Assembly (NCBI RefSeq): GCF_003001675.1
Contig: NZ_PVYW01000031.1
Location: 21,976 to 85,975, forward strand
From: Cohnella sp. SGD-V74
GTDB lineage: Bacteria; Bacillota; Bacilli; Paenibacillales; Paenibacillaceae
Direction: 5' to 3'
Length of the DNA: 64,000 bases
Shown here in pieces: positions 32,793 through 40,533 of this stretch. The stretch's first letter is position 1. Each line of letters begins with the position of its first letter. The notes beneath the pieces are model-generated. The model did not search any database. It was not told the origin of the DNA and worked only from the letters and a program-made list of their open reading frames with translations. The translations under genes were made by a program, and so were the position numbers.

Positions 32793-33269
32793 TTACTCCT
32801 TCAACAGCAGCACGACCGCCTGAGAAGCGATGCCTTCGCCGCGGCCCGGGAAGCCGAGCCTCTCTGTCGTTGTCGCCTTGACGTTGATCTGCGACTCGTC
32901 GCATTCGAGCGCGCGCGCAATAACCGCGACCATTGCCGGAATGTACGGCGCCATCTTCGGCGCCTGGGCGATGATCGTCGCGTCGGCGTTGCCCAGCTTG
33001 TAACCTCGCTCCTTCGCCAGCCCCCAGACATGCTCGAGCAGCTTCACGCTGTCGGCATCCTTAAACGCCGGATCCGTATCGGGAAAATGCTTCCCGATAT
33101 CCCCCAAGCCCAAAGCCCCGAGAATCGCGTCGCTGATCGTATGTAATAGGACGTCGGCGTCGGAATGGCCGAGAAGGCCTTTCTCGTACGGGATGGTCAC
33201 GCCCCCGATGATGCACGGGCGGCCCTCCACCAGTTGATGCACGTCGAATCCTTGTCCCACTCTAATCAT
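32793..33269 (-). CDS. ispF: 2-C-methyl-D-erythritol 2,4-cyclodiphosphate synthase
   Basis: The 158-residue protein matches IspF length and motifs: the zinc ligands D9 and H11 in GQGFDVHQL, and H43 in GHSDADVLLH. The conserved DIGKHFPDTD follows, and near the C-terminus is INVKATTTERLGFPGRGEGI. It converts CDP-ME2P to the cyclic diphosphate in the MEP isoprenoid pathway. It follows ispD by 63 bp. Confidence 0.97.
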   Translation of the reverse strand: MIRVGQGFDVHQLVEGRPCIIGGVTIPYEKGLLGHSDADVLLHTISDAILGALGLGDIGKHFPDTDPAFKDADSVKLLEHVWGLAKERGYKLGNADATIIAQAPKMAPYIPAMVAVIARALECDESQINVKATTTERLGFPGRGEGIASQAVVLLLKE

Positions 33270-33332
33270 GTCATTGCCCCTCCCCGATCGTTGGCCTCTG
33301 CCGTCTTTCCTTATGTCCTGCCGTTTCGCCGC

Positions 33333-34034
33333 CTACCCCTGCCGCCTCGACCGGGCCAGCAGAAGCTCTGCGATCGGCAGATCCTCCGGCGTCGTAATTT
33401 TCAAGTTTGCGTAATCGCCCTGGACGATGGCCACCTTGCGCCCCAGCCGCTCCACGAGCATCGCGTCGTCCGTAGCCGCCGCTCCTTCCTCCTTCGCCTG
33501 CCGGTGCGCCCGCATCAGTTCCAGCCGCCCGAACGCCTGAGGCGTCTGCACGCTCCACAGCGTGCTGCGCTCCGGCGTCGCCACGATAAAGCCCTGCCCG
33601 TCGGACACCTTGATCGTGTCCTTGACGGGCACGGCCAGCGCCGACGCGCCATGCTCCTCGGCAGCCGCGCAGCAAGCCGCGATCTGCTCCGGGCCCACGA
33701 GCGGCCTAGCCGCATCATGGACGAGCACGCCCTCCGTCCGCAGAACGGCCAGTCCGGCGTACACGCTGTCCTGGCGCTCCGCGCCGCCGACGATCACGTC
33801 GGAGACTTTGCCGTAGCGCCCCGCAGCCACAAGCTCCGTCGCCCGCTCCGTCTCACCTTCTCCGACGACCAGTACGACGGCGGATACGGCGGCGCAGCGC
33901 TCGAACGCGCCCAGCGCGTGATCCAGCACCGTTCTGCCGGCCAGCTCCAGATACACTTTGTTGTCCGGGGCGCCCATGCGGGTGCCCCGACCCGCCGCGA
34001 CGACCACGGCCCCCCACTCCCAAGACATTCGCAT
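33333..34034 (-). CDS. ispD: 2-C-methyl-D-erythritol 4-phosphate cytidylyltransferase
   Basis: The start at the ATG at 34034 gives about 233 residues. The nucleotide-binding loop VVVAAGRGTRMGAPDNKVYL and the later VLVHDAARPLV are characteristic of IspD. The frame is open to 34124, but that extension runs through a terminator at about 34070-34106, so a start at 34034 or 34028 is preferred. It makes CDP-ME from MEP and CTP, and IspF acts two steps later. Confidence 0.93.
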   Translation of the reverse strand: MRMSWEWGAVVVAAGRGTRMGAPDNKVYLELAGRTVLDHALGAFERCAAVSAVVLVVGEGETERATELVAAGRYGKVSDVIVGGAERQDSVYAGLAVLRTEGVLVHDAARPLVGPEQIAACCAAAEEHGASALAVPVKDTIKVSDGQGFIVATPERSTLWSVQTPQAFGRLELMRAHRQAKEEGAAATDDAMLVERLGRKVAIVQGDYANLKITTPEDLPIAELLLARSRRQG

Positions 34035-34067
34035 GATCTCCCAACGCACGATCCTAGAATAACAAGC

Positions 34068-34108
34068 AAAAACGCCTTCGGCGTCCTTAAGGACGGAGAA
34101 TGCGTTTT
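34068..34108 (-). terminator. Probable terminator between yacL and ispD
   Basis: On the minus strand, AAAACGCATTCTCCGTCC and GGACGCCGAAGGCGTTTTT form a hairpin with a few mismatches, followed by T residues. It lies between the yacL stop and the ispD start, suggesting partial separation of the two. Confidence 0.6.
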
Positions 34109-34216
34109 GTCGGAGACGACTCAAATAAGAATAAAGGATGTTATCCTTGCTGAATCGTCAAACGAAAGACGGGACACTGGAGCGCGTCCCGCCCGTAATT
34201 CTATTATCATACCGCT

Positions 34217-35308
34217 TCAGAGCGCTTTTTCCAATAGCTTCGGCTTCGCGAAGATCATTCGGCCCGCCGAAGTCTGGAGCACGCTCGTCACGAGCACCTC
34301 CATCGTCGTTCCGATAAAGTCCCTTCCGCCTTCCACGACGATCATCGTGCCGTCGTCCAGATAAGCGACGCCTTGTCCGTGTTCCTTGCCGTCCTTGATG
34401 ACCTGCACGATGATTTCCTCTCCGGGCAGTACGACCGGCTTGACCGCATTGGCCAAATCGTTGATGTTCAGGACGGATACGCCCTGCAGCTCGCACACTT
34501 TGTTCAAATTGAAATCGTTCGTGACGACCTTGCCTTGCATCGCCTTGGCCAGCTTCACGAGCTTGCTGTCCACTTCTCCCGGCTCTTCGTTCGCATCTTC
34601 GTAGATAAGTACTTTGACGTCCAGTTCTTTCTGAATTTTGTTCAGAATGTCCAGTCCCCTGCGCCCTCTGTTGCGCTTGAGCAGATCCGAGGAATCGGCG
34701 ATGTGCTGCAGCTCTTCCAGTACGAACTCCGGAATGACAAGCGTGCCTTCGATAAATCCGGTTTTGCAGATGTCCGCGATCCGGCCGTCAATAATGACGC
34801 TCGTATCCAAAATCTTATGTTCCTCGTAACGCGGCCCCGACTTCTCGGTCGTCTCGACCCTTCTGCGTTCCAGCAGCAGCACGCCGAGCTCGTCCTTTTT
34901 CCGCAGGCCGACGACCAACCCCGCATATCCGAGCGCAAGCGCGGTTCCCGCCGCCAACACTTGTCCCACATATGGAACATCCGTGATATATGGATACAGG
35001 AAGGAAGATAGCGCGAGCCCGAAAATCAACCCGATCATACCTGTCAGCAGCTCCGACATCGGGTAGTCGGACAGCCGATCGATCCCGCGATTCAACGCGC
35101 GCGACAGCGGCGTCGACACGGAAGTAGCCAGCAGAAATCCCGCTCCCGCTCCGACGACCAGGCTCAGCGTACCGCCCGATCCCGTCGTTGCGCCCAGCAG
35201 AGTTCCCATCCAGGGCGACTCGGAAGCAAGCTGCGAAGCCGACATTTGCTGACCCAGCAACGCTCCGATCAACAATCCGAACGTCTGGATCACTCTTCTC
35301 ATAATCAT
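34217..35308 (-). CDS. yacL: PIN/TRAM domain membrane protein (YacL family)
   Basis: Starting at the ATG at 35308 gives 363 residues. Four hydrophobic segments lie in the first 130 residues. A PIN domain begins at KILDTSVIIDGRIADICKTG, with the catalytic aspartate, and a TRAM-like C-terminus includes GQGVAYLDDGTMIVVEGGRD. This matches B. subtilis YacL, which lies between disA and ispD. It is presumed to be a nuclease anchored to the membrane; its RNA target is unknown. GAGAGGGAGTGATTTCT precedes the start. Confidence 0.9.
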   Translation of the reverse strand: MIMRRVIQTFGLLIGALLGQQMSASQLASESPWMGTLLGATTGSGGTLSLVVGAGAGFLLATSVSTPLSRALNRGIDRLSDYPMSELLTGMIGLIFGLALSSFLYPYITDVPYVGQVLAAGTALALGYAGLVVGLRKKDELGVLLLERRRVETTEKSGPRYEEHKILDTSVIIDGRIADICKTGFIEGTLVIPEFVLEELQHIADSSDLLKRNRGRRGLDILNKIQKELDVKVLIYEDANEEPGEVDSKLVKLAKAMQGKVVTNDFNLNKVCELQGVSVLNINDLANAVKPVVLPGEEIIVQVIKDGKEHGQGVAYLDDGTMIVVEGGRDFIGTTMEVLVTSVLQTSAGRMIFAKPKLLEKAL

Positions 35309-35429
35309 AGAAATCACTCCCTCTCTTGTCGCAATCGAAAAATTCTCGTTACTAGTATGTTCCAATTTTTCGCTTGCTAACCTTCCCCCCGGCCGCATCT
35401 TAAAGTTTCTTTAGAAATCGTAACTTTCT

Positions 35430-35458
35430 TTGAATTCTCTTCCCCCTTGCTCTATAAT
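35430..35458 (+). promoter_or_regulatory. Sigma-A promoter of the small gene at 35.5 kb
   Basis: TTGAAT (35430-35435) and TATAAT (35453-35458) are 17 bp apart on the plus strand. The predicted start is about 35 bp before the start codon. Confidence 0.8.
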
Positions 35459-35499
35459 GGAGGAGAAAAAGTAAATAAAAGGTAACCGAGGTGGAACGG

Positions 35500-35895
35500 A
35501 TGGGCGCGCCTACGCTTCAGGAATTTCAAAGTCAGGTGTCGGAATTGTTGCTCCGCCATCGCAGTCTGCTCGACGTCGTCACGAAGTTCAGTCAATCCAA
35601 TGCCTCCGTGAACCGGGCCGTATCCAAGTCCATTACGGAGTGCGGATGCATCGCTTTGAACGCCCGGAATCAAGGTTTCTCCGAGGAGATGCCGCTGGAC
35701 CAGGCGAATCGTCAATCGAAATCGCATATGGAAGGCGAGCTCTGCGAGCAATGCCGTGAAATCATTCGCAACGAAATGGGCAAAAATCTTTTCTACATGT
35801 CGGCCATGTGCAATCTTCTGGACATCAGTCTCGAGGATGTCGTCGCAAGGGAATCGGAAAAATGCTCAACGCTCGGCTGGTTTAACCTTACCTGA
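35500..35895 (+). CDS. Conserved small helical protein (function unknown)
   Basis: The 131-residue protein begins MGAPTLQEFQSQVSELLLRH and looks mainly helical. Four cysteines occur as CGC near residue 51 and CEQC near residue 80. It resembles a widespread Paenibacillus family of short proteins sometimes annotated as DUF1573 or MazG-like, but I cannot confirm the family. GAGGTGGAACGG before the ATG at 35500 favours that start over the GTG at 35491. A strong promoter lies upstream and a terminator downstream, so it is a single-gene unit between yacL and pssA. Confidence 0.6.
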   Translation: MGAPTLQEFQSQVSELLLRHRSLLDVVTKFSQSNASVNRAVSKSITECGCIALNARNQGFSEEMPLDQANRQSKSHMEGELCEQCREIIRNEMGKNLFYMSAMCNLLDISLEDVVARESEKCSTLGWFNLT

Positions 35896-35920
35896 GACAT
35901 AAGTCCGCCGATCGACAACG

Positions 35921-35952
35921 AAAGCAGCCCCCTGAGCCGGGAGGCTGCTTTT
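35921..35952 (+). terminator. Terminator of the small gene at 35.5 kb
   Basis: AAAGCAGCC (35921-35929) pairs with GGCTGCTTTT (35943-35952), ending in a short T-run on the plus strand. Confidence 0.7.
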
Positions 35953-35976
35953 ATGTAGCTGCGTCCGGCCAAACGA

Positions 35977-36019
35977 TAAAGGCGCCGATTCATCCCCCCT
36001 GCGGGAGACAATCGGCGCC
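35977..36019 (-). terminator. Terminator of pssA
   Basis: Arms GGCGCCGATT (35981-35990) and AATCGGCGCC (36010-36019) pair perfectly, followed on the minus strand by TTTATCGTTT. It lies about 15 bp beyond the pssA stop. Confidence 0.75.
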
Positions 36020-36034
36020 TTCGTCTATTCGTCG

Positions 36035-36784
36035 TTATGCGCTATGCTTGGATCGTTCTTCGTCTTCGGCCGCTTCTCTTCGAGCGGCTCTTCTCCTGGA
36101 AGGGAGCAGGCTTTCAACGTTTTTTTTTAGTCCCCATAACGCGTATAGCAGCAGCAAGGCCAGAATGACCTTCGGAATCGCCTGTTGGAACATATAAGCG
36201 AGCACCGCGGCTCCAAGCACGACGACCGGAATCGCCCAGAACGCTTTCCTCGGCAGTCCCAGCTTCTTGAAATTCGGGTACTTCATGTTGCTGACCATCA
36301 GGAACGACAGCGCAAGCGTGCTCAGCAGCAGCAAGGAATAGTGCAGCTCGCCCTTGAACAGGGCCAACGTAGCCAACACGCCTCCCGCGGCGGGAATCGG
36401 AAGCCCGATGAAATAACCCGGAATGCCGTCTATAACGTTAAATCTAGCAAGCCTCAGCGCTCCGCAAATCGGGAAGATCGCCGTCACGATCCAGGCCAGC
36501 GCGGGGCTGACTCCTTGGAATGCCGCCTGATACATAATGAACGCCGGAGCGACTCCGAAGGAAATGACGTCCGACAACGAATCCAGCTCTTTGCCGAATT
36601 CGCTCTGGGCGTTGAGCGCGCGCGCCACGCGACCGTCCAACCCGTCCAACAACATCGCAATGATGACCAGCAGCGCGGCCGTATTTGAACTGTTCGTATC
36701 GTTATTGAATGCCAGGATGATGGCGATTACGCCCAAACCCAGGTTACCTATGGTAAATAAATTCGGTATTGATTTCGTAATCAT
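36035..36784 (-). CDS. pssA: CDP-diacylglycerol--serine O-phosphatidyltransferase
   Basis: The protein has the CDP-alcohol phosphotransferase motif DGLDGRVARALNAQSEFGKE followed by LDSLSD (residues about 47-72), within a membrane protein of about eight segments. The start is the ATG at 36784 with GAGGTGG 5 bp upstream. It makes phosphatidylserine, the precursor of phosphatidylethanolamine. The C-terminus is a short charged tail. A run of nine A residues inside the gene, near 36120-36128, is a possible slippage site. In B. subtilis pssA lies elsewhere, so this position is an insertion relative to it. Confidence 0.93.
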   Translation of the reverse strand: MITKSIPNLFTIGNLGLGVIAIILAFNNDTNSSNTAALLVIIAMLLDGLDGRVARALNAQSEFGKELDSLSDVISFGVAPAFIMYQAAFQGVSPALAWIVTAIFPICGALRLARFNVIDGIPGYFIGLPIPAAGGVLATLALFKGELHYSLLLLSTLALSFLMVSNMKYPNFKKLGLPRKAFWAIPVVVLGAAVLAYMFQQAIPKVILALLLLYALWGLKKNVESLLPSRRRAARREAAEDEERSKHSA

Positions 36785-36911
36785 GTTTGCCACCTCGACT
36801 TTACTATACCCTATTGGCCTGTTCGTTAAGCGTAATCGAACTTCTCACGCATTCTAGAAAAGGAATGATCTGGAAACGCAGTCCATCAAGACCCTTCCAA
36901 TTGTAGTCGGC

Positions 36912-38015
36912 TTATATCTGTCTGTCAATAAACACCTGATCTTGGATTCTTTTTAGTCCTTCCTTGATCGCCCGGGCCCGGACTTCCCCGATCCCGTCGA
37001 CTTCGTCCAGCTCCTCGATGGAAGCCGTCACGATATGAGGAAGAGCTCCGAATCGGTCCACCAGATTGTGAATAATCACGGCGGGCAGTCGCGCAATTTT
37101 GCTCAAAATGCGGTACCCTCGCGGAAGCAGGCCTTCCTCCACGACGGAATTCAGCGACGGATAACCCAATATGCGGATCAACGCTCCGGGATCCAGCAGC
37201 TCTTCGGACGACAGCTTGCGGATCGCCGTCTGAATTTCCTTGACCTTGCTCTCGCCTTCCTCCTTGGCATAGTCGCGCAGCAGCAGCCACGCTTCCTCCT
37301 CCGCGGAGCCGACGAGCTCTTCCTTCTGCATGCTGATCAAGCGTCCCTCGTTGCCCAGCTCCAGCACGTACCGGTTAATCTCGTTGTTGATCCGCAGCAC
37401 CATCTCCGCGCGCTGGATGACGTGAGCCACCTCGTGCATCGTCACCATCTCTTCGAACTCCAGCGCGGACAAGTTCGTCAGCGCCTGCGTGAACACGACC
37501 CGGTATCTCTCCAGCGTCTGGATCGCCTGGTTCGCCTTCGTCAGAATGACGCCCATCTCTTTAAGCGCATAGCGCAGCTGCCCTTGATACAAGGTGATCA
37601 CGTTGCGCCGCTGCGAGATGGAGACGACCAGCTTACCTGTTTGTTTGGCCACCCGCTCGGCCGTCCGGTGCCGGATGCCGGTCTCCGACGAGGAAATGGA
37701 CGAATCGGGAATGAGCTGCGTATTGGCGTAGAGGATTCGCTTGACGTCTTCGTTCAGGATGATCGCGCCGTCCATCTTGGCCAGTTCGTACAAATAGTTG
37801 GGACTGAAATCGCAGTTGATCGAGAAGCCTCCGTCCACGACTTCCATAACCTCGGGACTGTAGCCGACGACGATCAGAGCTCCCGTCTTGGCCCGCAGCA
37901 CGTTCTCCAGCCCGTCGCGAAATGCGGTGCCCGGGGCGACCATCTGAAGGAGCTGGTTCATCGTTCTTTCCTGCTGATGACGCTCTTTGTCTTTAACTTC
38001 TTTATATTCCTTCAT
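36912..38015 (-). CDS. disA: DNA integrity scanning diadenylate cyclase DisA
   Basis: The 367-residue protein has the DAC domain motifs DGA (82-84) and GIRHRTAE (RHR at 115-117), a helical spine, and a C-terminal helix-hairpin-helix region (about 300-355) ending RIQDQVFIDRQI. DisA makes cyclic di-AMP and stalls at branched DNA in sporulating cells. It follows radA, a known partner, by 15 bp. Confidence 0.97.
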   Translation of the reverse strand: MKEYKEVKDKERHQQERTMNQLLQMVAPGTAFRDGLENVLRAKTGALIVVGYSPEVMEVVDGGFSINCDFSPNYLYELAKMDGAIILNEDVKRILYANTQLIPDSSISSSETGIRHRTAERVAKQTGKLVVSISQRRNVITLYQGQLRYALKEMGVILTKANQAIQTLERYRVVFTQALTNLSALEFEEMVTMHEVAHVIQRAEMVLRINNEINRYVLELGNEGRLISMQKEELVGSAEEEAWLLLRDYAKEEGESKVKEIQTAIRKLSSEELLDPGALIRILGYPSLNSVVEEGLLPRGYRILSKIARLPAVIIHNLVDRFGALPHIVTASIEELDEVDGIGEVRARAIKEGLKRIQDQVFIDRQI

Positions 38016-38030
38016 GATGTCATTAACCCC

Positions 38031-39398
38031 CTATTCCAATGCGGCCTTTAACGCCTCCGCGACCGTTCTGACGCCGATCAGCTCGATGCCGCGGGGCGGC
38101 TGCCACCCTTTCATGCTCATCTCCGGCAGAATCACGCGCTTGAAACCCAGCTTATGCGCCTCCTTGACCCTCTGCTCGGCCCGCGAGACCGCTCGCACCT
38201 CTCCCGTCAGTCCGACCTCTCCGAAGATCGCGTCATACGGCTTGGTCGGCGCGTCCTTGAAGCTGGACGCCAGACTGACCGCGGCCGCCAAGTCGGTCGC
38301 CGGTTCGTCCAGCTTGACGCCTCCCGCAGCGTTCAGGTACGCGTCCTGATTTTGCAGGAACAGGCCCATCCGCTTCTCCAATACGGCGATGACGAGCGAC
38401 ATCCGGTGATGGTCGAACCCGGAAGCCATCCGCCGCGGAGACGGAAAATGGGTCGGAGCTACGAGCGCCTGCAGCTCCACGAGCACGGGACGAGTCCCTT
38501 CCATGCTGGCCACGACCGTAGACCCTGCGACGCCGAGCGGCCTCTCGGAGAGAAACAGCTCCGACGGGTTGGCCACTTCCTTCAAGCCGTCTTCCGTCAT
38601 GTCGAAAATGCCGATCTCGTTCGTGGAGCCGAAACGGTTTTTCACCGCCCGCAAAATCCGGTAAGTATGATGCCTCTCTCCTTCAAAATAAAGCACGCAA
38701 TCGACCATGTGCTCCAGCAGTCTGGGGCCGGCGATCGCGCCTTCCTTCGTCACGTGGCCGACGAGCACCGTCGCCACGCCGTTCACCTTCGAGATTCTCA
38801 TGAAATGGGCGGTGCATTCCCGGACCTGCGCCACGCTTCCCGGAGCGGAGGCGACCTCCGGCCGGTATACCGTCTGAATGGAATCGATCACGAGAAAATC
38901 GGGCTGCACCTCGGTGATTGCCTCTTCGATCGTCTCCAGATTCGTCTCGCAGAGAACGTACAATCTATCGTTCAACGCGCCCAAGCGGTCGGCCCTCAGC
39001 TTCGTCTGGCGGACCGATTCCTCGCCGGACACGTACAGCACCTTAAGCCCTTGCGCGGACAACGAGTGCGAGGTTTGCAGCAGCAGCGTCGACTTGCCGA
39101 TCCCCGGGTCTCCCCCGACGAGCAGCAGCGAGCCGGGAACGAGCCCTCCTCCGAGCACCCGGTTGAGCTCGGACATGCCGGTCTCGACGCGAGGTTCTTG
39201 CCCGCTTTCTATATCTATGATGGCGCGCGCCTTTTCTTTCGTCCGGATCAGTTCGCTTCGTCCGACCGGCGCCTTGACCTCTTTCTCGGTCTCTTCCACC
39301 ATCGTGTTCCACTCGTGGCATCCCGGGCATTTGCCCATCCATTTGGGCGATTCGGTGCCGCATTGCGTGCATACAAATTTTATTTTAACCTTAGCCAT
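38031..39398 (-). CDS. radA: DNA repair protein RadA
   Basis: The 455-residue protein has the N-terminal zinc finger (C10, C13, C24, C27), Walker A GGDPGIGKST, the KNRFGST motif, and a C-terminal Lon-like domain. It works in branch migration and with DisA. AAAGGAG precedes the ATG by about 12 bp. In B. subtilis it directly follows clpC; here a transporter operon and a long repeat array lie in between. Confidence 0.97.
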   Translation of the reverse strand: MAKVKIKFVCTQCGTESPKWMGKCPGCHEWNTMVEETEKEVKAPVGRSELIRTKEKARAIIDIESGQEPRVETGMSELNRVLGGGLVPGSLLLVGGDPGIGKSTLLLQTSHSLSAQGLKVLYVSGEESVRQTKLRADRLGALNDRLYVLCETNLETIEEAITEVQPDFLVIDSIQTVYRPEVASAPGSVAQVRECTAHFMRISKVNGVATVLVGHVTKEGAIAGPRLLEHMVDCVLYFEGERHHTYRILRAVKNRFGSTNEIGIFDMTEDGLKEVANPSELFLSERPLGVAGSTVVASMEGTRPVLVELQALVAPTHFPSPRRMASGFDHHRMSLVIAVLEKRMGLFLQNQDAYLNAAGGVKLDEPATDLAAAVSLASSFKDAPTKPYDAIFGEVGLTGEVRAVSRAEQRVKEAHKLGFKRVILPEMSMKGWQPPRGIELIGVRTVAEALKAALE

Positions 39399-39529
39399 GT
39401 CAGATGATGGCTCCTTTAGCTGATGAGTAGTCCTTATTCAAGAATTTTACCACTTTCGCCCCCGCAGAGAAACCGAACGGGACTTAAAAATAGCCCAAAG
39501 AGCGAGCTTGGGCCAGAGTGGGCGAACGG
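39399..39529. other. 5' flank of radA
   Basis: Between radA and the repeat array no gene is visible. TAAAAT near 39446 could be a -10 for radA, but no good -35 was found. Confidence 0.35.
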
Positions 39530-40290
39530 AGGGGTAGCGGAACTGCATCCGCGCTGGGCAGGCTTAGAGTGTGTGAGCGGAGGTCGGCGATGCTGCAACC
39601 GCGCTGGGCAGGCTTAGAGCGGGCGAACGAAGGGGTAGCTGAGCTGCAACCGGGGCAGGCAGGCTTAGAGCGGGCGAACCGAGGTTGGCGATGCTGCAAC
39701 CGCGCTGGGCAGGCTTAGAGCGCGTGAGCCGGAGGTCGGCGATGCTGCAACCGCGCTGGGCAGGCTTAGAGTGTGTGAGCGGAGGTTGGCGATGCTGCAA
39801 CCACGCTGGGCAGGCTTAGAGTGTGTGAGCGGAGGTCGGCGATGCTGCAACCGCGCTGGGCAGGCTTAGAGCGCGTGAGCCAAGGTTGGCGATGCTGCAA
39901 CCTCGCTGGGCAGGCTTAGAGCGCGTGAGCGGAGGTTTGCGAAGCTGCAACCGGGGTAGGCAGGCTTAGAGCAGGCGAACGAAGGGGTAGCTGAGCTGCA
40001 ACCGGGGTAGGCAGGCTTAGAGCGCGTGGGCGGAGGTTGGCGAAGCTGCATCCGCGCGCTGGGCAGGCTTAGAGCGCGTGAGCCAAGGTTGGCGATGCTG
40101 CAACCTCGCTGGGCAGGCTTAGAGCGCGTGAGCGGAGGTTTGCGAAGCTGCAACCGGGGTAGGTAGGCTTAGAGCGCGTGGGCGGAGGTTGGCGATGCTG
40201 CAACCTCCCTGGGCAGGCTTAAAGCGGGCGAGCGAAGGTTGGCAAAGCTGCATCCGCGCTGGGCAGGCTTAGAGCGCGCAAGCGAAGGTT
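39530..40290. repeat. Tandem array, about 15 copies of a 50-bp repeat
   Basis: GCAGGCTTAGAG (or a close variant) recurs at 39558, 39608, 39659, 39709, 39760, 39810, 39860, 39910, 39960, 40011, 40063, 40113, 40163, 40213 and 40263: a period of 50 bp, occasionally 51 or 52. A second anchor, GCTGCAAC or GCTGCATC, keeps the same step. The variable part is GCGCGTGAGCGGAGGTTGGC and relatives. Short open frames inside are low-complexity and have no ribosome-binding sites. The array lies between radA and the transporter operon. Confidence 0.95.
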
Positions 40291-40323
40291 GTCCCATAGG
40301 TAATGGCGCACAAGATGATTGAT

Positions 40324-40360
40324 GAAAAAAAGAAAGGCATCTATCCTCTGTAGACTGCCT
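40324..40360 (-). terminator. Possible terminator of the TetR-MMPL operon
   Basis: On the minus strand AGGCA-G-TCTA and TAGATGCCT form a stem with one bulged base and a 7-nt loop, followed by TTTCTTTTTTTC. It lies about 170 bp beyond the MMPL stop. Confidence 0.5.
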
Positions 40361-40416
40361 CATTACGATCCTGAAATGACCCGGTTACGGGTCTATCCAT
40401 TAGGATCGAATTTCGG

Positions 40417-40453
40417 GGTCCCCCGCAAACCAATCGGAGCTTTGCGGGGGACC
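40417..40453. repeat. Perfect 13-bp inverted repeat after the MMPL gene
   Basis: GGTCCCCCGCAAA (40417-40429) and TTTGCGGGGGACC (40441-40453) flank an 11-bp loop. Neither side has a T-run, so it is not a normal terminator. Confidence 0.6.
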
Positions 40454-40533
40454 TTGCAGCGTAAAGAGATAGATACCCATTACTATGCATCCATTGATAA
40501 TCGTTTGTTACGCCTTTTATTACTTTTTACTAA

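Noticed and set aside
34035..34124. N-terminal extension of ispD
   Set aside because: It runs through a terminator and has no similarity to IspD N-termini.
39530..40290. CRISPR array
   Set aside because: Units are contiguous 50-bp tandem copies without unique spacers, and no cas genes are present.
39484..40363. Open frames of 60-95 codons inside the 50-bp repeat array
   Set aside because: They translate to repeated Ser/Leu/Pro/Ala-rich text that only reflects the DNA repeat, with no ribosome-binding site.
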